Positions 26,999 to 37,780 of a stretch of DNA of 64,000 nucleotides are shown in pieces. Under the pieces are notes generated by a model. That model was not told the DNA's origin and did no database searches. It worked only from the letters and a program-made list of their open reading frames with translations. How positions within the stretch are numbered: the stretch's first letter is position 1; each line of letters starts with the position of its first letter. The stretch lies in NCBI GenBank assembly GCA_026075535.2, contig AP026550.1, positions 2,914,001-2,978,000 of the forward strand. The letters run 5' to 3'. The translations under genes and the position numbers were made by a program. The stretch comes from Tricholoma matsutake (Eukaryota > Basidiomycota > Agaricomycetes > Agaricales > Tricholomataceae).

Positions 26999-27702
26999 TG
27001 TTAAGAACTGATCCTAGAAGGTATGTTGGAATCCGATCGGACCCTGTGGGTGTTGATAGTGGAAGGTTGTCGGGTTGTGGCAGATTCTGCGGAGGGGAAA
27101 ACGGAAAGGACTTGGCTTCAGCTTGTAAGAAGCTGCACCCTTCACCTCGTCTGGTGTCCTAATTTTAAGACAAAAATTTGAAGGTAGAAGCAGGGAAGTG
27201 TGGGTAAATGTGGGGAGGAGTACAGAGGGACTTGGGTTAAGTTTGGATGAGACCAGAACTTCAGAGGGAAACTAGAGGTCGAGTCGAATGGGGTTCAGAC
27301 TCTTAGAGGACTGAGGTAGGAGTAGAATGAGATTTAGATTGGCAGGTTAAAGTCGAGTCTATGTCAATATATGAACTGAGGAATACAAGGTGAAACTAAC
27401 TAAGCTTAAATACTGTAGTCCAGAATAAAGGCGGAATGGAAATGAAGGCTGTGGCAGTGTCTCAACTGCGTAGATAAATTACCTAGTGGGAGCCACACAG
27501 GAATCCATAGTCAGATTTGCAAAAGAGATGGCAGCCTTAGGAAGGCAGCCATGGGTGCTGTACAAGGCGGCCTGGTGCACAGCAGTGTGGGCAGTGCAAG
27601 GCGGCTGGGAATGAAAGTGGGAGGAGTTGACGAATGGGTTCGACATGTGGAAAAGGGTCAGATGGATGCAGGTTCCAATCAGGCAAGGAACAGTTCTTGA
27701 CA
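26999..27702 (-). repeat. 5' LTR of B1
   Basis: 704 bp. On the plus strand it runs TGTTAAGAACTGATCC to GTTCTTGACA. Transcription would run leftwards into gag. Confidence 0.9.
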
Positions 27703-28052
27703 AATGCTCCCTGTCTGCCCCTCGCACCCAGCTTACCTCAGTTCAGCCCTAGACAAGCTGTTTTGCCGTCTACTGTGCATTTCGACTGGGCAGAGGATGC
27801 TGAATCCCTCCCCATTCCCCCACCTGCTGCACCCACATCCCCATGAGATCTTTCTGGTCTTCGTTCAAACCTCCTGGGCCCATTTCGATCCTTACGCAGG
27901 TGTGTTCGATGATGAACCCGCCGGATATTTTTTCCACCAGCTCTTTCATCTTTCATCCAGCCTCAAGCCTTCATCACCCACTGTCACCCATCTGGCATTG
28001 GCCCTGGAAAACCCATCATCACTGTTCCTCTCAGAACTACCCCAGCACCAGC

Positions 28053-29710
28053 TAGTGTTTTAAGGTCCAGTTCGGTCCAGTTTTTCAATCCCAAAGGGGG
28101 CAACCAGCAACTGCAACCAGTTGCAACTGACCCCCAACTTACTGGGACCGCAACTGGACCGAGTACAACCGGTCCCAATCAGTCTGGTTGTCTCCAAATG
28201 ACTGGTTGGAACTGGTTTTGCCTACTTTTTTCGACTGTAAACTATATATTATATATTGTATTAAATAAATTTAATTGCACGACACCCCGCAAGCAGGTGC
28301 TCACGGCGGTGACAAGGTGCTAATAGAACAAAAAAAGAAAATAAGAAAAACAAAAAAAATGATGGGGGGGTGCTGCCATTGTGTTCGTTGGTGCCGAGTG
28401 TGCCTTGCTCATTGTTGCCATGTTGTTGTTTGTCGTCCAAGTCGTCCCTGCTGTTTGTCTTCCCCGCTGTTTGTTTGTCACCTCCCCTGTTTGTTTGTCA
28501 CCTCCCCTGTTTGTTTGTCTTCCCCACTGTTTGTTATCCCCCACGTTCGTTGCCCCTGCTGTTTGGCGTTCATTTGTTGGCATTCGAACATTGGCGTTCA
28601 TTAGCATTCAAACGCTGGCGTTCATTAGCATTCAAACGCTGGCGTTCATTAGCATTCAAACGCTGGCGTTCATTAGCATTCAAACACTGGTGTTCATTCA
28701 TTGGCATTCAAACATTGGCGTTCATTACCATTCAAATGCTGGTGTTCATTCATTGGCATTTGAACATTGGCGTTCATTAGCATTCAAACGCTGGCATTCA
28801 TTCATTGGTGTTCATTGGTGTTCGAACATTGGCAAACATTGGTGTTCATTCATTGGTGTTGTTGTTTGTCATCCTGATTCCATTGTCATCAGCACCTCCA
28901 TCTCCCCCTACGAGCAGTCGCTCACAGGCGGGGTGGTGGTGCTGTGATGTGGCATTGGCCATGGTGCTGTCTAGTGATAGAACCTGTTGCCACCCTGTGA
29001 GCAGAGGCTTGCAGCGGTGACATAGGGGATTGGAGGGGTATGGCGAGGGCTCAGGTGCATTGATGGTGGCTAGGCAACATCCTAGCAAAAGACAAGAAAC
29101 TAAAAAAGGAATAGTTAGTTCAAGAAATAAGATTAAAAAAAAGAAACATACCCAATGGCCCAAACAATGACTAGCGTCGTTTGGGCTGTCTGCTTCATGT
29201 TCATTCGTTTTGGGCACTTTTGGGGTGCATGCGTTGATGGTGGTGGTGGATGGGACTGGAGTCATGGGAGTCATTTGTTGTCGTGGGAGTTATCTGGCAA
29301 ATGGTGCCACTTTGTTTTGTTTTTTCATGAGCACATGACCAGATGGTCTGTGCATGGCCACAGGGTATATAAGTACCCACCAAATGACTACTTTTCTATC
29401 AGGGTTTGTCCCACTGCGTATGATTGTAGCATAGTTGCTTTATAAACAGTTATAATTAGTAGTTATATTAGTTATATTTCCTTACATTCAAGCATGTATA
29501 TAGTACATGCTACATACTGTAAGAAGACTGGTTGCAACCAATTGCAACCGGTCTTTGAATGGTTTTCAAATATTTACAAAATGATGCAACTGGCAACTGT
29601 ACTGACCCCAAATGGGGACAACTGCAACCAAAAAAAAGACCGGACCGAGGTATGGTCCAGTTCGGTCCTATGAGCATTTTCGGTCCTGTAGACTGGACCT
29701 TGAAACACTA
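28053..29710 (+). mobile_element. non-autonomous hAT element, copy 1
   Basis: 1658 bp with terminal inverted repeats TAGTGTTTTAAGGTCCAGT / TAGTGTTTCAAGGTCCAGT (right end reverse-complemented) and an exact 8-bp target duplication GCACCAGC on both sides (28045-28052 and 29711-29718); 8 bp is diagnostic for hAT. No transposase. Subterminal regions are full of GGTTGCAACCGGT-like motifs. Inside are a 24-bp tandem array (28575-28860) and three copies of a short hairpin. Two other copies are at 50343 and 56323. Confidence 0.9.
28575..28860 (+). repeat. 24-bp minisatellite in hAT copy 1
   Basis: Units like GGCGTTCATTAGCATTCAAA plus CGCT repeat in tandem, first four near-perfect and then degenerate with CG/TG/CA changes. 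The repeat reads through in all frames (IQTLAFIS-like peptide), so the long ORFs over it are not evidence of coding. The other two copies have shorter arrays. Confidence 0.85.
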
Positions 29711-30221
29711 GCACCAGCTCCTGTACTGAACATTGACTGGGATCAAGACCCCTGTCTCATCAACTTGAGTCAGGCCCTCCATGCTTTAGGATGGACCCCA
29801 CCATGATGAGCCTTTTTCATTTTATTTTATTTCTACTGCATATATCATTACTAGATTTTTAGACATCATTTTTCTTTGTTTTCTTTTGTTTAGAGTTTAG
29901 AGGCAATGAGGGTGTTGCCATTGTGGAGAGGGGCACATGTAGCCATGGCGGCAGTACCCATAGCACAGTCCGGCATACCCCATAGTGCCATCAGACCCCT
30001 GAGTTGAGACTGCCATCAACCCTGACTGTTGACTGACATTGGCTATATTCAGGCCCCAACTCAGTAATTTACAGTGCCCCACATGTCTGAGCTACTCTGC
30101 ACGGACTCCACATGGACTCCACACAGACTGTGTGGAGTCCGAGCTAGTCTGTATGCAGAATCTGGGTCAATTTGATATCTTATGAGTTCCAAGCTTTTCA
30201 GACTTTATGAAAGTTGTGCCT

Positions 30222-30318
30222 ACAAAATATAGGTGTGGAGCAAGGATTGAACCCAAGACCTCCAAGTCATCACACAACAAACTAAACACATGTGATCAAC
30301 CAGTTGAGCCACAGGAGA
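30222..30318 (-). repeat. tRNA-derived SINE-like sequence
   Basis: On the minus strand the sequence has an A-box-like TGGCTCAACTGGTTGA and, about 45 bases on, a B box GGTTCAATCC, the two internal RNA polymerase III promoter elements of tRNA. The acceptor stem does not pair, so it is not a working tRNA. Such heads are typical of SINEs. Confidence 0.55.
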
Positions 30319-30637
30319 ATTATTTGTTAGTAATACATAGTTTATTTATGCAAACTCAAACTCAAGTATTTATCTCTCAAAATTTGAACAAATAAATTTT
30401 ATTAACTGCATCCTTCACGTCTAACACGAGGGAGTATACAATACAATCAAAGAAATACAAAAAAAACTAATAATAACTACATTACAAACTATAGATTTTT
30501 AAAAAAACTCCCCCTGAAATGTGGGGGAGGGCTAAAAGAAAAAGAAGAAAAAACCCCCACCCCACAACCCCACAAGCAGTTGCTCATGAGGCTGGGGGTG
30601 GGTGGCTTGCTGTTGTTGTTCCACCCACGATCCACCC

Positions 30638-30655
30638 CACGAGCAGTTGCTCGTG
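30638..30655 (-). repeat. short hairpin unit, perfect 7-bp stem
   Basis: On the minus strand CACGAGC-AACT-GCTCGTG followed by GGGTGGATCGTGGGTGG. Imperfect sister copies lie at about 30572 and 30731. Confidence 0.75.
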
Positions 30656-31382
30656 AGGCTGGGGGCGGGTGGTGCATTGTTGTCATCTCCTTTCCCTGCG
30701 TCTGGGCATCATTCCACCCACGTTCCACCCCACGAGCAGTTGCTCATGAGGCTGGGGGTGGGTGGCTTGTTGTCATTCATCGCCATTGTCCCCCGTTTGG
30801 GTTTCTGTATTTTTTTTTTTGGGGGGGGGGGGGGGGGTTTGGGCACATCAGTGCGATGTGGCGCAATTACAGAGGTTGGTGGGTGCTTACTAGGCAGGTA
30901 TCCCCCTTCTGGGGTCTCCTGGCATCCCTGGGCACCCTCCTAGCCCGTGTCAACAGCCTCACATCCCGTTTGAATGGGGAGGAGGGGATTGGGTGGGCGT
31001 GGGCATGGGTTGCGCATTTTTCGTCGTGGCAGGTCATCCCCAGTAGCATACAATCTAAAAAGCAATAAAATACAATTAGTTGATTGATAAAACAAAAAGC
31101 AAAAAAAATAATTGTCGTTTGGGCCCATTGTGTCAGCTCAGCTCATTGGGTCCTGTTGCATTGGCTCAGCTAGTTTGCTGTTTGTTGCTGTTGGTGCAAG
31201 AGGCGTTGGAGGCGGGGGCTGACTGGGTGGTGGTGGTAGAGGGAGGTGGGAGGCAGCGGCGTTGAGAGTGATGGTGGTGATCAACATTAACAATGATTGT
31301 TGACGTGTCTTGAACTTGCATGTGAGTCACGTGATTTAAATACAGTTAGATAATGCAATTGTTTGCACTTACTGACAACAGC

Positions 31383-31447
31383 TCTGTGGTATAGTGGTTA
31401 ACTGCACTATTTATGCTTGGTGACAAGGCTTGGGGTTTGATTCTACT
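31383..31447 (+). repeat. second tRNA-derived SINE-like sequence
   Basis: Plus strand: A box TGGTATAGTGGTTAA and B box GGGGTTTGATTC with tRNA-like spacing of about 40 bases. The A box resembles that of Asp/Gly/Glu-type tRNAs. The stem arms are degenerate, so it is a tRNA relic or a SINE head rather than a functional gene. Confidence 0.5.
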
Positions 31448-31741
31448 TTAATACATAATTTTTCTGTAGTCAGCTAAGCCTCTGTTGTGCATCCATGGAC
31501 TCGACTCAGACTCGACTCGGACATGTATCTGTCTGAGTCTGTCCAAGTCTGAGTAAATTGATGTTGCTTGGACAAAGTCCACGCGCACTCCAAGTAAAAG
31601 TCCAAAAATAGCTCGGACTCCACAAAAGCCTGTGCAGACTCTCTAGGAGTCTGAGCAATATACAGGACATTTGAGCCAAATGAGTGGGTCCAGTCTGAGC
31701 TAGTCTGTGTGGAGTCCAAGCTAGTCCATGTGGAGTCCACC

Positions 31742-32447
31742 TGTCAAGAACTGTTCCTCGCCCAATCAGAACCCACATTCCGTCTGACTATTTCCTGCAC
31801 ATCTAACCCAACATTTGTCTACTCCTTCCGATTTCGTTCCTGGCCACCTTGCACTGCCCACACTGCTGTGCACCAGGCCACCTTGTACAGCATCCACAGC
31901 TGCCTTCCCAAGGCTGCCATCTCTATTGCAAATTTGACTATGGATTCCTGTGCGGCTCCCGCTAGATAATTTATCTATGCAGTCGAGACACTGCCGCAAT
32001 CTTTGTTCCTGTTCCACACTATTCCAGACTATGGTATTTAAGCTTAGTTAGTTTTGCCTTGTATTCCTCAGTTCGTATATTGACATAGACTCGACTTTAT
32101 CCTGTCAATCTAAACCTCCTTCTACTCCAACCTCAGTTCTCTAAGAGTCTGAACTCCATTTGACTCGACCTCTAGTCTCCTTCTGAAGTTCTAACCTCTC
32201 CTGAACTTAACCTAAGTCCCTCTGTACTCCTCCCCATGTTTACCCACACTTTCCTGCTCCTACCTCTAAACTTTTGACTTGAAATTAGGACACCAGATGA
32301 GGTGAAGGGCGCAGCTTCTTACAAGCTGAAGCCAAGTCCTTTCCATTTCCCCTCCTGCAGAATCTGCATCAACCCAACAACTCCCACTATTATCACCCAC
32401 GGTGTCTGATCAGATTCTGATGCACACTAAAGGATCAGTTCTTAACA
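31742..32447 (+). repeat. 5' LTR of B2
   Basis: 706 bp, TGTCAAGAACTG ... CAGTTCTTAACA, i.e. with a 12-bp inverted repeat at its ends. The sequence just downstream (GTATATACAAACTCACAC) is the primer-site region; I did not recognise a tRNA match. Confidence 0.92.
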
Positions 32448-32487
32448 GTATATACAAACTCACACTTCACTCATCTCTTTTCCTCCT

Positions 32488-33878
32488 ATGACCCCAACTG
32501 AAACTTGCCAGCACACAACCAGAAACTCTCAGTGTGCCAGTACTATCCCAGGGATCTCTGCAATCCAGCGATCCACCCTTTCCGACCCTCGTCCTGCCAC
32601 TACTTTTGGAGTGTCTTCCAGACCCTCAAACATATTCTGTCAAATCAGCTCAGGAGCCCCTTCAATCAGTGCCAATCTCATGTCCACCCATGCCTTGCAC
32701 CCTTCCACCAACCCGGAAGGTTTTCAATCAAGAACTCCCCTTGAGTATGTAGGGGGCATCAACCAGCCTGAACCCTTCAGGTTGGAAGATCCTGGTCTAG
32801 AGGATGGACCCCCCGGTGGACCCGATGACCCTAGCAGTCCTGATGGCCCTGGGGGTGACCCCAATCCCAATGATCCTGAGGATCAACCTCCTGCGGGGGA
32901 AAACCCTGACCCAGGGGATAGGCTCATAGAGGTCCTTTACAACCTCTTGGAGAGTATCCACACCCTTCGTCAAAATAATGCACCCAAGACTGAGAAAATC
33001 AAAGTTTGCAACCCCGACACTTTCGACGGTGCCAATCCAAAGAAACTTAGAGACTTCCTAGTCTCCTGCAATCTTCATTTCCACGACCGTCCGCACATAT
33101 TTTCCTCTGATGAGAAAAAGATCATATTTATCCTTTCTTATCTTAAAGGATCAGCTCTCAGTTGGTTTGAGCCTGGTCTTAATGACCCAACAGATTCCGC
33201 ACACTGGATGTGGGACTATGAAGCTTTCCTTGCTGAGCTGGAAAGTAACTTCGGCCTGCACGACCTGGTTGGAGATGTGGAAAAAGCTCTCTCTGACTTA
33301 ACAATGAAGAAAGGTGGTCGTATCACGAAATATAACGTTGACTTCTGGGAATTAGCTTCTAGGGTCAATTGGAACGAAGCAGCCCTTCATGACCGCTATT
33401 TCCGTGGCCTTCCACTCCAGCTTCACATAGAAGTTCTCTGGGGTGGTAAACCCAACACTCTTGCAGAACTGCACTTGAAAGTGCAGGACAGCGACGACAT
33501 CTACTGATGCAAGAAGATGAATCCTGTTTCAAAACAAAGAATTTCAGTAATGTCACTAACTCTAGTCAGAAGGACTCTTCCAAAAGTCCTTCCCTGTTGA
33601 CAAACCAAGCCTCTTCAAACTCCGCCCGTGGTAATACCTCCAACCAGCAGTCTTCCACGACAAAGAACACTCCCCGGGACAAGCCCAAGTCATCCATCTC
33701 TGATAAGTTGGGGAAGAATGGCAAGCTTACTGGGGAGGAACAAGAATGTCACATGAGAGAACAACTTTGTCTCTACTGCAGTGAGGAAGGGCACATAGCA
33801 GGAAACTGCCCGAAATCCAAAGCCACAAAAGTCTGTGCATCCGTTGTCGTTCCCAACACTATGGACTCGGAAAAATAG
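32488..33878 (+). pseudogene. B2 gag with CCHC zinc knuckle
   Basis: The ATG at 32488 opens a 339-codon frame with a Pro/Asp-rich middle and the capsid-like region (FDGANPKKLRDFLVSCNLHF; DSAHWMWDYEAFLAELESNF). A one-base deletion at about 33505 (B1 reads TACTGGATG, B2 TACTGATG) ends it early; the rest of gag, with the knuckle CLYCSEEGHIAGNC, continues in the next frame to the TAG at 33876-33878. That TAG is also present in B1. Confidence 0.85.
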
Positions 33879-36800
33879 TCTGCAACCCTCAGGAAACAGC
33901 CATTGGGGCTGGGGGTTGCATTGACCTTACCCACTTGGCTGCCTACATTCATCTCAATGTGTCCACTCTTTCTGACCCTGACTCCCTAACCATTCTTTTA
34001 ACCTTTCCCAACTCTTCTGCCCCTTTCCGAACCCTTATCAACTCTGGCTCCTCCCACTGCTTCCTTGACTCCTCTTTTGTGTTGAATAACCAACTCAGCA
34101 TGGAATCCATTAACCTGATCTGATTACGACTCTTTGATGGATCTTGCAACTCCACCATAACTCAGGTCATCAAACTTCCGATCACCTTTCCTGCCGGTGA
34201 AGTGTTCAATTTGTCATTCTATGTAACCTCGCTCGACTCTTCCTGTTCCACCGTACTTGGTCATAACTGGCTGAAGCAATACAATCTGTTGATTGACTGG
34301 TCTTCAAGCCAACTCGCTTTCCGCTCTGCAGATCATAGAGGTCCAGCACCCCTGACATCACCTTTGCCCCCAAACCTTCCAGTAGAAATCCTTGACTCCT
34401 CCGCACTTTCTGAACCCACCATTCCTCCCAAGTTTACACCCCCCAACATCTCTTTCATCAACGCTGCCACTTATGCACATGCTAGCAAACTTCCTGGGGC
34501 AGTAGCTTTTCATATGACCTTTGCTCCAGAAGGGTTATCCGCCTGCTCCACCCAATCTGCTAACCCATCCGACCTTTCCGATATTCCACCTGAGTATCAC
34601 GAATTTGCTGATGTCTTTAATAAGACTAAAGCAGACACCCTTCCTCCGCACCGGTCTTACGACCTCAAGATAGAGACAGAAGACAACACTCCTCTGCCTC
34701 CGGGCCGCATGTATTCTCTCTCTCCCTCTGAATTAGAAGCCTTATGAGTCTTCATTGATGAAAATGTCTGCTCAGGTCTCATCCGCCCATCCAAGTCTCC
34801 ACATGGCACTCTGATTCTCTTCATCAAGAAGAAGGATGGTAGTCTCCGACTTTGTGTTGACTACCGAGGACTCAACCGTCTTATGAAGAAAGACCGCTAC
34901 CCACTTCCTCTCATTTCCGACCTCCTCGACTCCCCCCAAAAAGCCCACTTGTTCACCAAGATAGACTTGTGGCATGCTTATCACCTAGTCCGCATTGCTG
35001 ATGGTGATGAGTGGAAAACCACTTTCTGCACCCACTATGGGTCCTTTGAGTGGTTAGTGGTTCCCTTTGGACTCACTAATGCACCTGCAGCCTTCCAGCG
35101 GTTTATGAACAACATCTTCAGTGACATGCTGGATGTGTGTGTCATCGTATACCTCGACGACATCCTGATCTATTTAGATGACAAGTCCCAGCATGGGGCT
35201 CACGTTAAAGAAGTCCTCCACCATCTCCGGAAAAATGGACTTTACGCCTCTCCACAGAAATGTGAGTTCCACAAAGACACCGTTGAATATTTAGGTTTCA
35301 TCCTTTCACTGGATGGACTCTGGATGTCCGAGGATAAAGTCAAAACCGTGCTCGACTGGCCTGAGCCTAGGAAAGTTAAGGATATACAATCCTTCATAGG
35401 CTTCTGCAATTTTTACTGCTGCTTCATTAATGGCTATTCAGACATTGCCATTCCACTCACCTGCTTGACACAGAAATCCACACCCTGGGACTTCAACAAG
35501 AAGTGCTGCGACGTGTTTGAAAAGCTCAAACCAGAATTCACTCACGCCCCCGTCTTAACTCAATGGGTACCCGACTCACAAATGGTACTCAAAACCGATG
35601 CTTCTGACTATGCCCTAGCGGCAATCCTTTCGGTTTACACTATGGATGGAGAAATTCATCCAGTCGCTTTTCATTCCTGCTCCTTTAATCCTGCTGAACT
35701 AAATTACAACACCCATGACAAGGAACGCTTGGCCATCTTTGAAGCCTTCAAACACTGGCAGCAGTACTTTGAGGGTTCCGCAAACCCAGTTGATGTGGTC
35801 ACCGACCACAAAAATCTGGAGTACTTCAGCACTACTAAGTTGCTCACCCGCCACCAGGCCCATTGGTCTGAATACCTTTCCCAGTTCAATCTCATCATCC
35901 ACTTCCACCCCGGAAAATTAGGGGCCAAGCCAGATGCGCTCACTAGATGATGGGACATCTACCGCAAAGGGGGAAATAGCAACTTCGCCTCCATAAACCC
36001 AACCAACTTCCGACCTGTATTCACACAGGAACAGCTCACCTCTTCCCTTCGCGCCACCTATTTCGCCACACCCATCCTTCGACAAGCAGTAATCATGGAT
36101 GTTGAGAAACTTCACAATGACATCCGCACCTCCCTACCCCTTGACCCCTGATCATCCGCACATCTTCCGACACCTGTCGACCCCAACTGGACCATAGACG
36201 AGGCAGGTCTTCTCTGCCACTTCGACTGGATTTATGTTCTGGACGTCATGGATCTCCACCTCAAAGTCCTTCAATACAAACATGATCATATCCTCTCTGG
36301 CCACTTCAGACAAAACAAAACCCAGCAGCTTGTCTGCCAGGAATATGTCTGGCCAAACCTCTGCACCTTTGTGCAGGAATTCTGCAAATCCTGTACCACT
36401 TGCAAGCGATCCAAATTGCCTCGACACAAGCCCTACGGGTTCCTAAAGCAACTTCCAGTTCTGGAACGACCTTGGAACTCCATCTCCATGGACTTCATTG
36501 AACAACTACCTGACTCCGATGGTCACACCGCTATCCTGGTCATCGTTGACTGCCTCACCAAGCAAGGCATCTTCATCCCAACTGTCAATAAAATCACAGC
36601 CCAAGAACTAGCCAACCTGTTCGTCCTCCACGTCTTCTCCAAGCATGGCCTTCTGTCGCATGTCACTTGCGACCGGGGATCCAAGTTTGTCTCCCATTTC
36701 TTCCGCTCCCTCGGAAAAGCGCTTGACATGCGGATCCACTTCACTTCCGGTTATCACCCGCAAGGTGATGGTCAGACAGAACAACTTAATCAGACCTTGG

Positions 36801-37188
36801 AGCAGTACCTCCAGATCTTCTGCAATTATCAGCAGGACGACTGGTCTCACCTCTTACCCTTGGGCAAATTTGCCTACAACAATGCTCCCTCCGCCTCTAC
36901 AGGCATATCTCCTTTCTTTGCCAACAAAGGCTATCACCCGAACATTTCCGTCTTCCCCGAATGCAACTTAGCCTCACAGTGTGCCTGCGAGTTTGTCGTC
37001 GACTTAGACGACCTTCATCAGGAACTTCGGAAACAGCTTGCAGCTGCTCAAGAGCGTTATCAAGGCCCTGCGGATAGACATCAGGCACCCGCACCCGACT
37101 TCAACATTGGTGACTCTGCCTACATCACTGTGGAAAATATCCGCACCACTCATATTTCCAAGAAACTTTCCGAAAAGAACCATGGTCC
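33879..37188 (+). pseudogene. B2 pol, part before the nested insertion
   Basis: Protease with INSGSSHCFLD (about 34030-34070), a 180-residue linker, reverse transcriptase (34780-35200: LILFIKKKDGSLRLCVDYRG; KIDLWHAYHLVRIADGDEWK; YLDDILIYLDD), RNase H (35560-35860) and integrase (36250-37188: HHCC finger, MDFIEQLPDSDGHTAILVIV, SGYHPQGDGQTEQLNQTLEQ). Stops at 34121-34123, 34745-34747 (TGA; B1 has CGA there) and 35948-35950 break the frame. The reading is cut after ...EKNHGP by the marY1-like element and resumes at 43235 with the same codon phase. Confidence 0.88.
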
Positions 37189-37614
37189 TGTAAGGGGACT
37201 AGGGGGGTGCCCTGTGTGTTTTTCCTATTTTTTATGTTCGTCCTATATTTTTCCCCACCTCATTTCCTTCTATTCTTCATTTTCTATGATTTTGCCAGAT
37301 TTTATTACTAATTTTCCCTTGCTATCATGTTTGTACATGTTGACACTTTTATATTTAGAGGCGGAGTACCCCTTCCGACACATACCCCTTGGTATGATGT
37401 CATTCGGTGGCCTTGATCCACCTATCTCCGCCTTTTTCTATTTTTAGGTTATATTTGATTTTTGTCGTCTTCACATATACTGGGCATCAGCAAGGGGATC
37501 CTTAGAGTTTTCTCTTCAGATTTCCCTTTGCTAGGTGCGCCCCCAATCCCTGTATTATGTGGTATAATTTTAACTTCGGATTTCCCTTTGCTAGAGGCTT
37601 AGGTTGCCCTTATA
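37189..37614 (+). repeat. 5' LTR of the marY1-like element
   Basis: TGTAAGGGGACTAGG ... GGTTGCCCTTATA, 426 bp. A CATATACT box (about 37473) lies 30 bp before TTAGAGTTTTCTC, a likely transcription start. A 20-bp motif (TTCRGATTTCCCTTTGCTAG) occurs twice, at about 37516 and 37575. Confidence 0.95.
37504..37513 (+). promoter_or_regulatory. predicted 5' end of R, complementary to the primer site
   Basis: AGAGTTTTCT here is the exact complement of AGAAAACTCT at 37617-37626, three bases after the LTR end, where reverse-transcription primers bind. This is the arrangement expected of self-primed elements such as Tf1. The related element at 60143 has the same pair (60628-60637 with 60760-60769). Confidence 0.6.
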
Positions 37615-37780
37615 GTAGAAAACTCTCCCCTAAGGCCCGAAAATTGCAAACGCGCTGCCCAAGATAGGCAGGTATGGACTGGACGACACTTCCCAAAGCT
37701 CCACAGAGTCCCTACACACCGTTCCAGATAATCTTGCCTTTATTACGCCGCCATTTTTGCCAAACGCGCTCCCTAGCGAC

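Larger units (their letters stand above)
20027..27702 (-). mobile_element. Ty3-type LTR retrotransposon, family B copy 1 (B1)
   Basis: 7676 bp, transcribed leftwards, flanked by the 5-bp duplication AATGC (20022-20026 and 27703-27707). LTRs are 704 bp (right, 5') and 682 bp (left, 3'); their ends form a 12-bp inverted repeat TGTTAAGAACTG / CAGTTCTTGACA, longer than the usual TG...CA. Order: gag, protease, reverse transcriptase, RNase H, integrase, chromodomain, then an antisense gene before the 3' LTR. The coding frame is broken and the reverse transcriptase motif reads YLND instead of YLDD, so the copy is dead. Confidence 0.9.
30068..31741. repeat. repeat region with inverted GGACTCC motifs
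   Basis: Left end (30068-30150) has TTTACAGTGCCCC followed by repeated GGACTCCACA; a matching inverted set (TGTGGAGTCC) lies at 31480-31741 and resumes right of B2 with GGGGCACAGTAAA at 45564-45576. This looks like a DNA element with imperfect terminal inverted repeats into which B2 later jumped, but I could not define a target duplication. The middle contains tRNA-derived sequences, three copies of a hairpin unit (30572, 30638, 30731) and a T11-G17 tract at 30810-30837. No gene recognised. Confidence 0.4.

Noticed and set aside
28381..28947. Long ORFs with IQTLAFIS-type repeats
   Set aside because: They are translations of the 24-bp minisatellite, open in several frames and absent from the other hAT copies.
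29935..30067. True 3' end of element C
   Set aside because: It resembles the LTR start for only about 65 bp, has no target duplication, and the transposase join and ATGG pair place the end at 46405.
30560..30760. Helitron 3' ends as source of the hairpins
   Set aside because: Helitron hairpins are followed closely by CTRR at the terminus; here the constant flank is GGTGG and the units occur several times inside other elements.
31383..31447. Functional tRNA gene
   Set aside because: A and B boxes are present but acceptor, D and anticodon stems do not pair.
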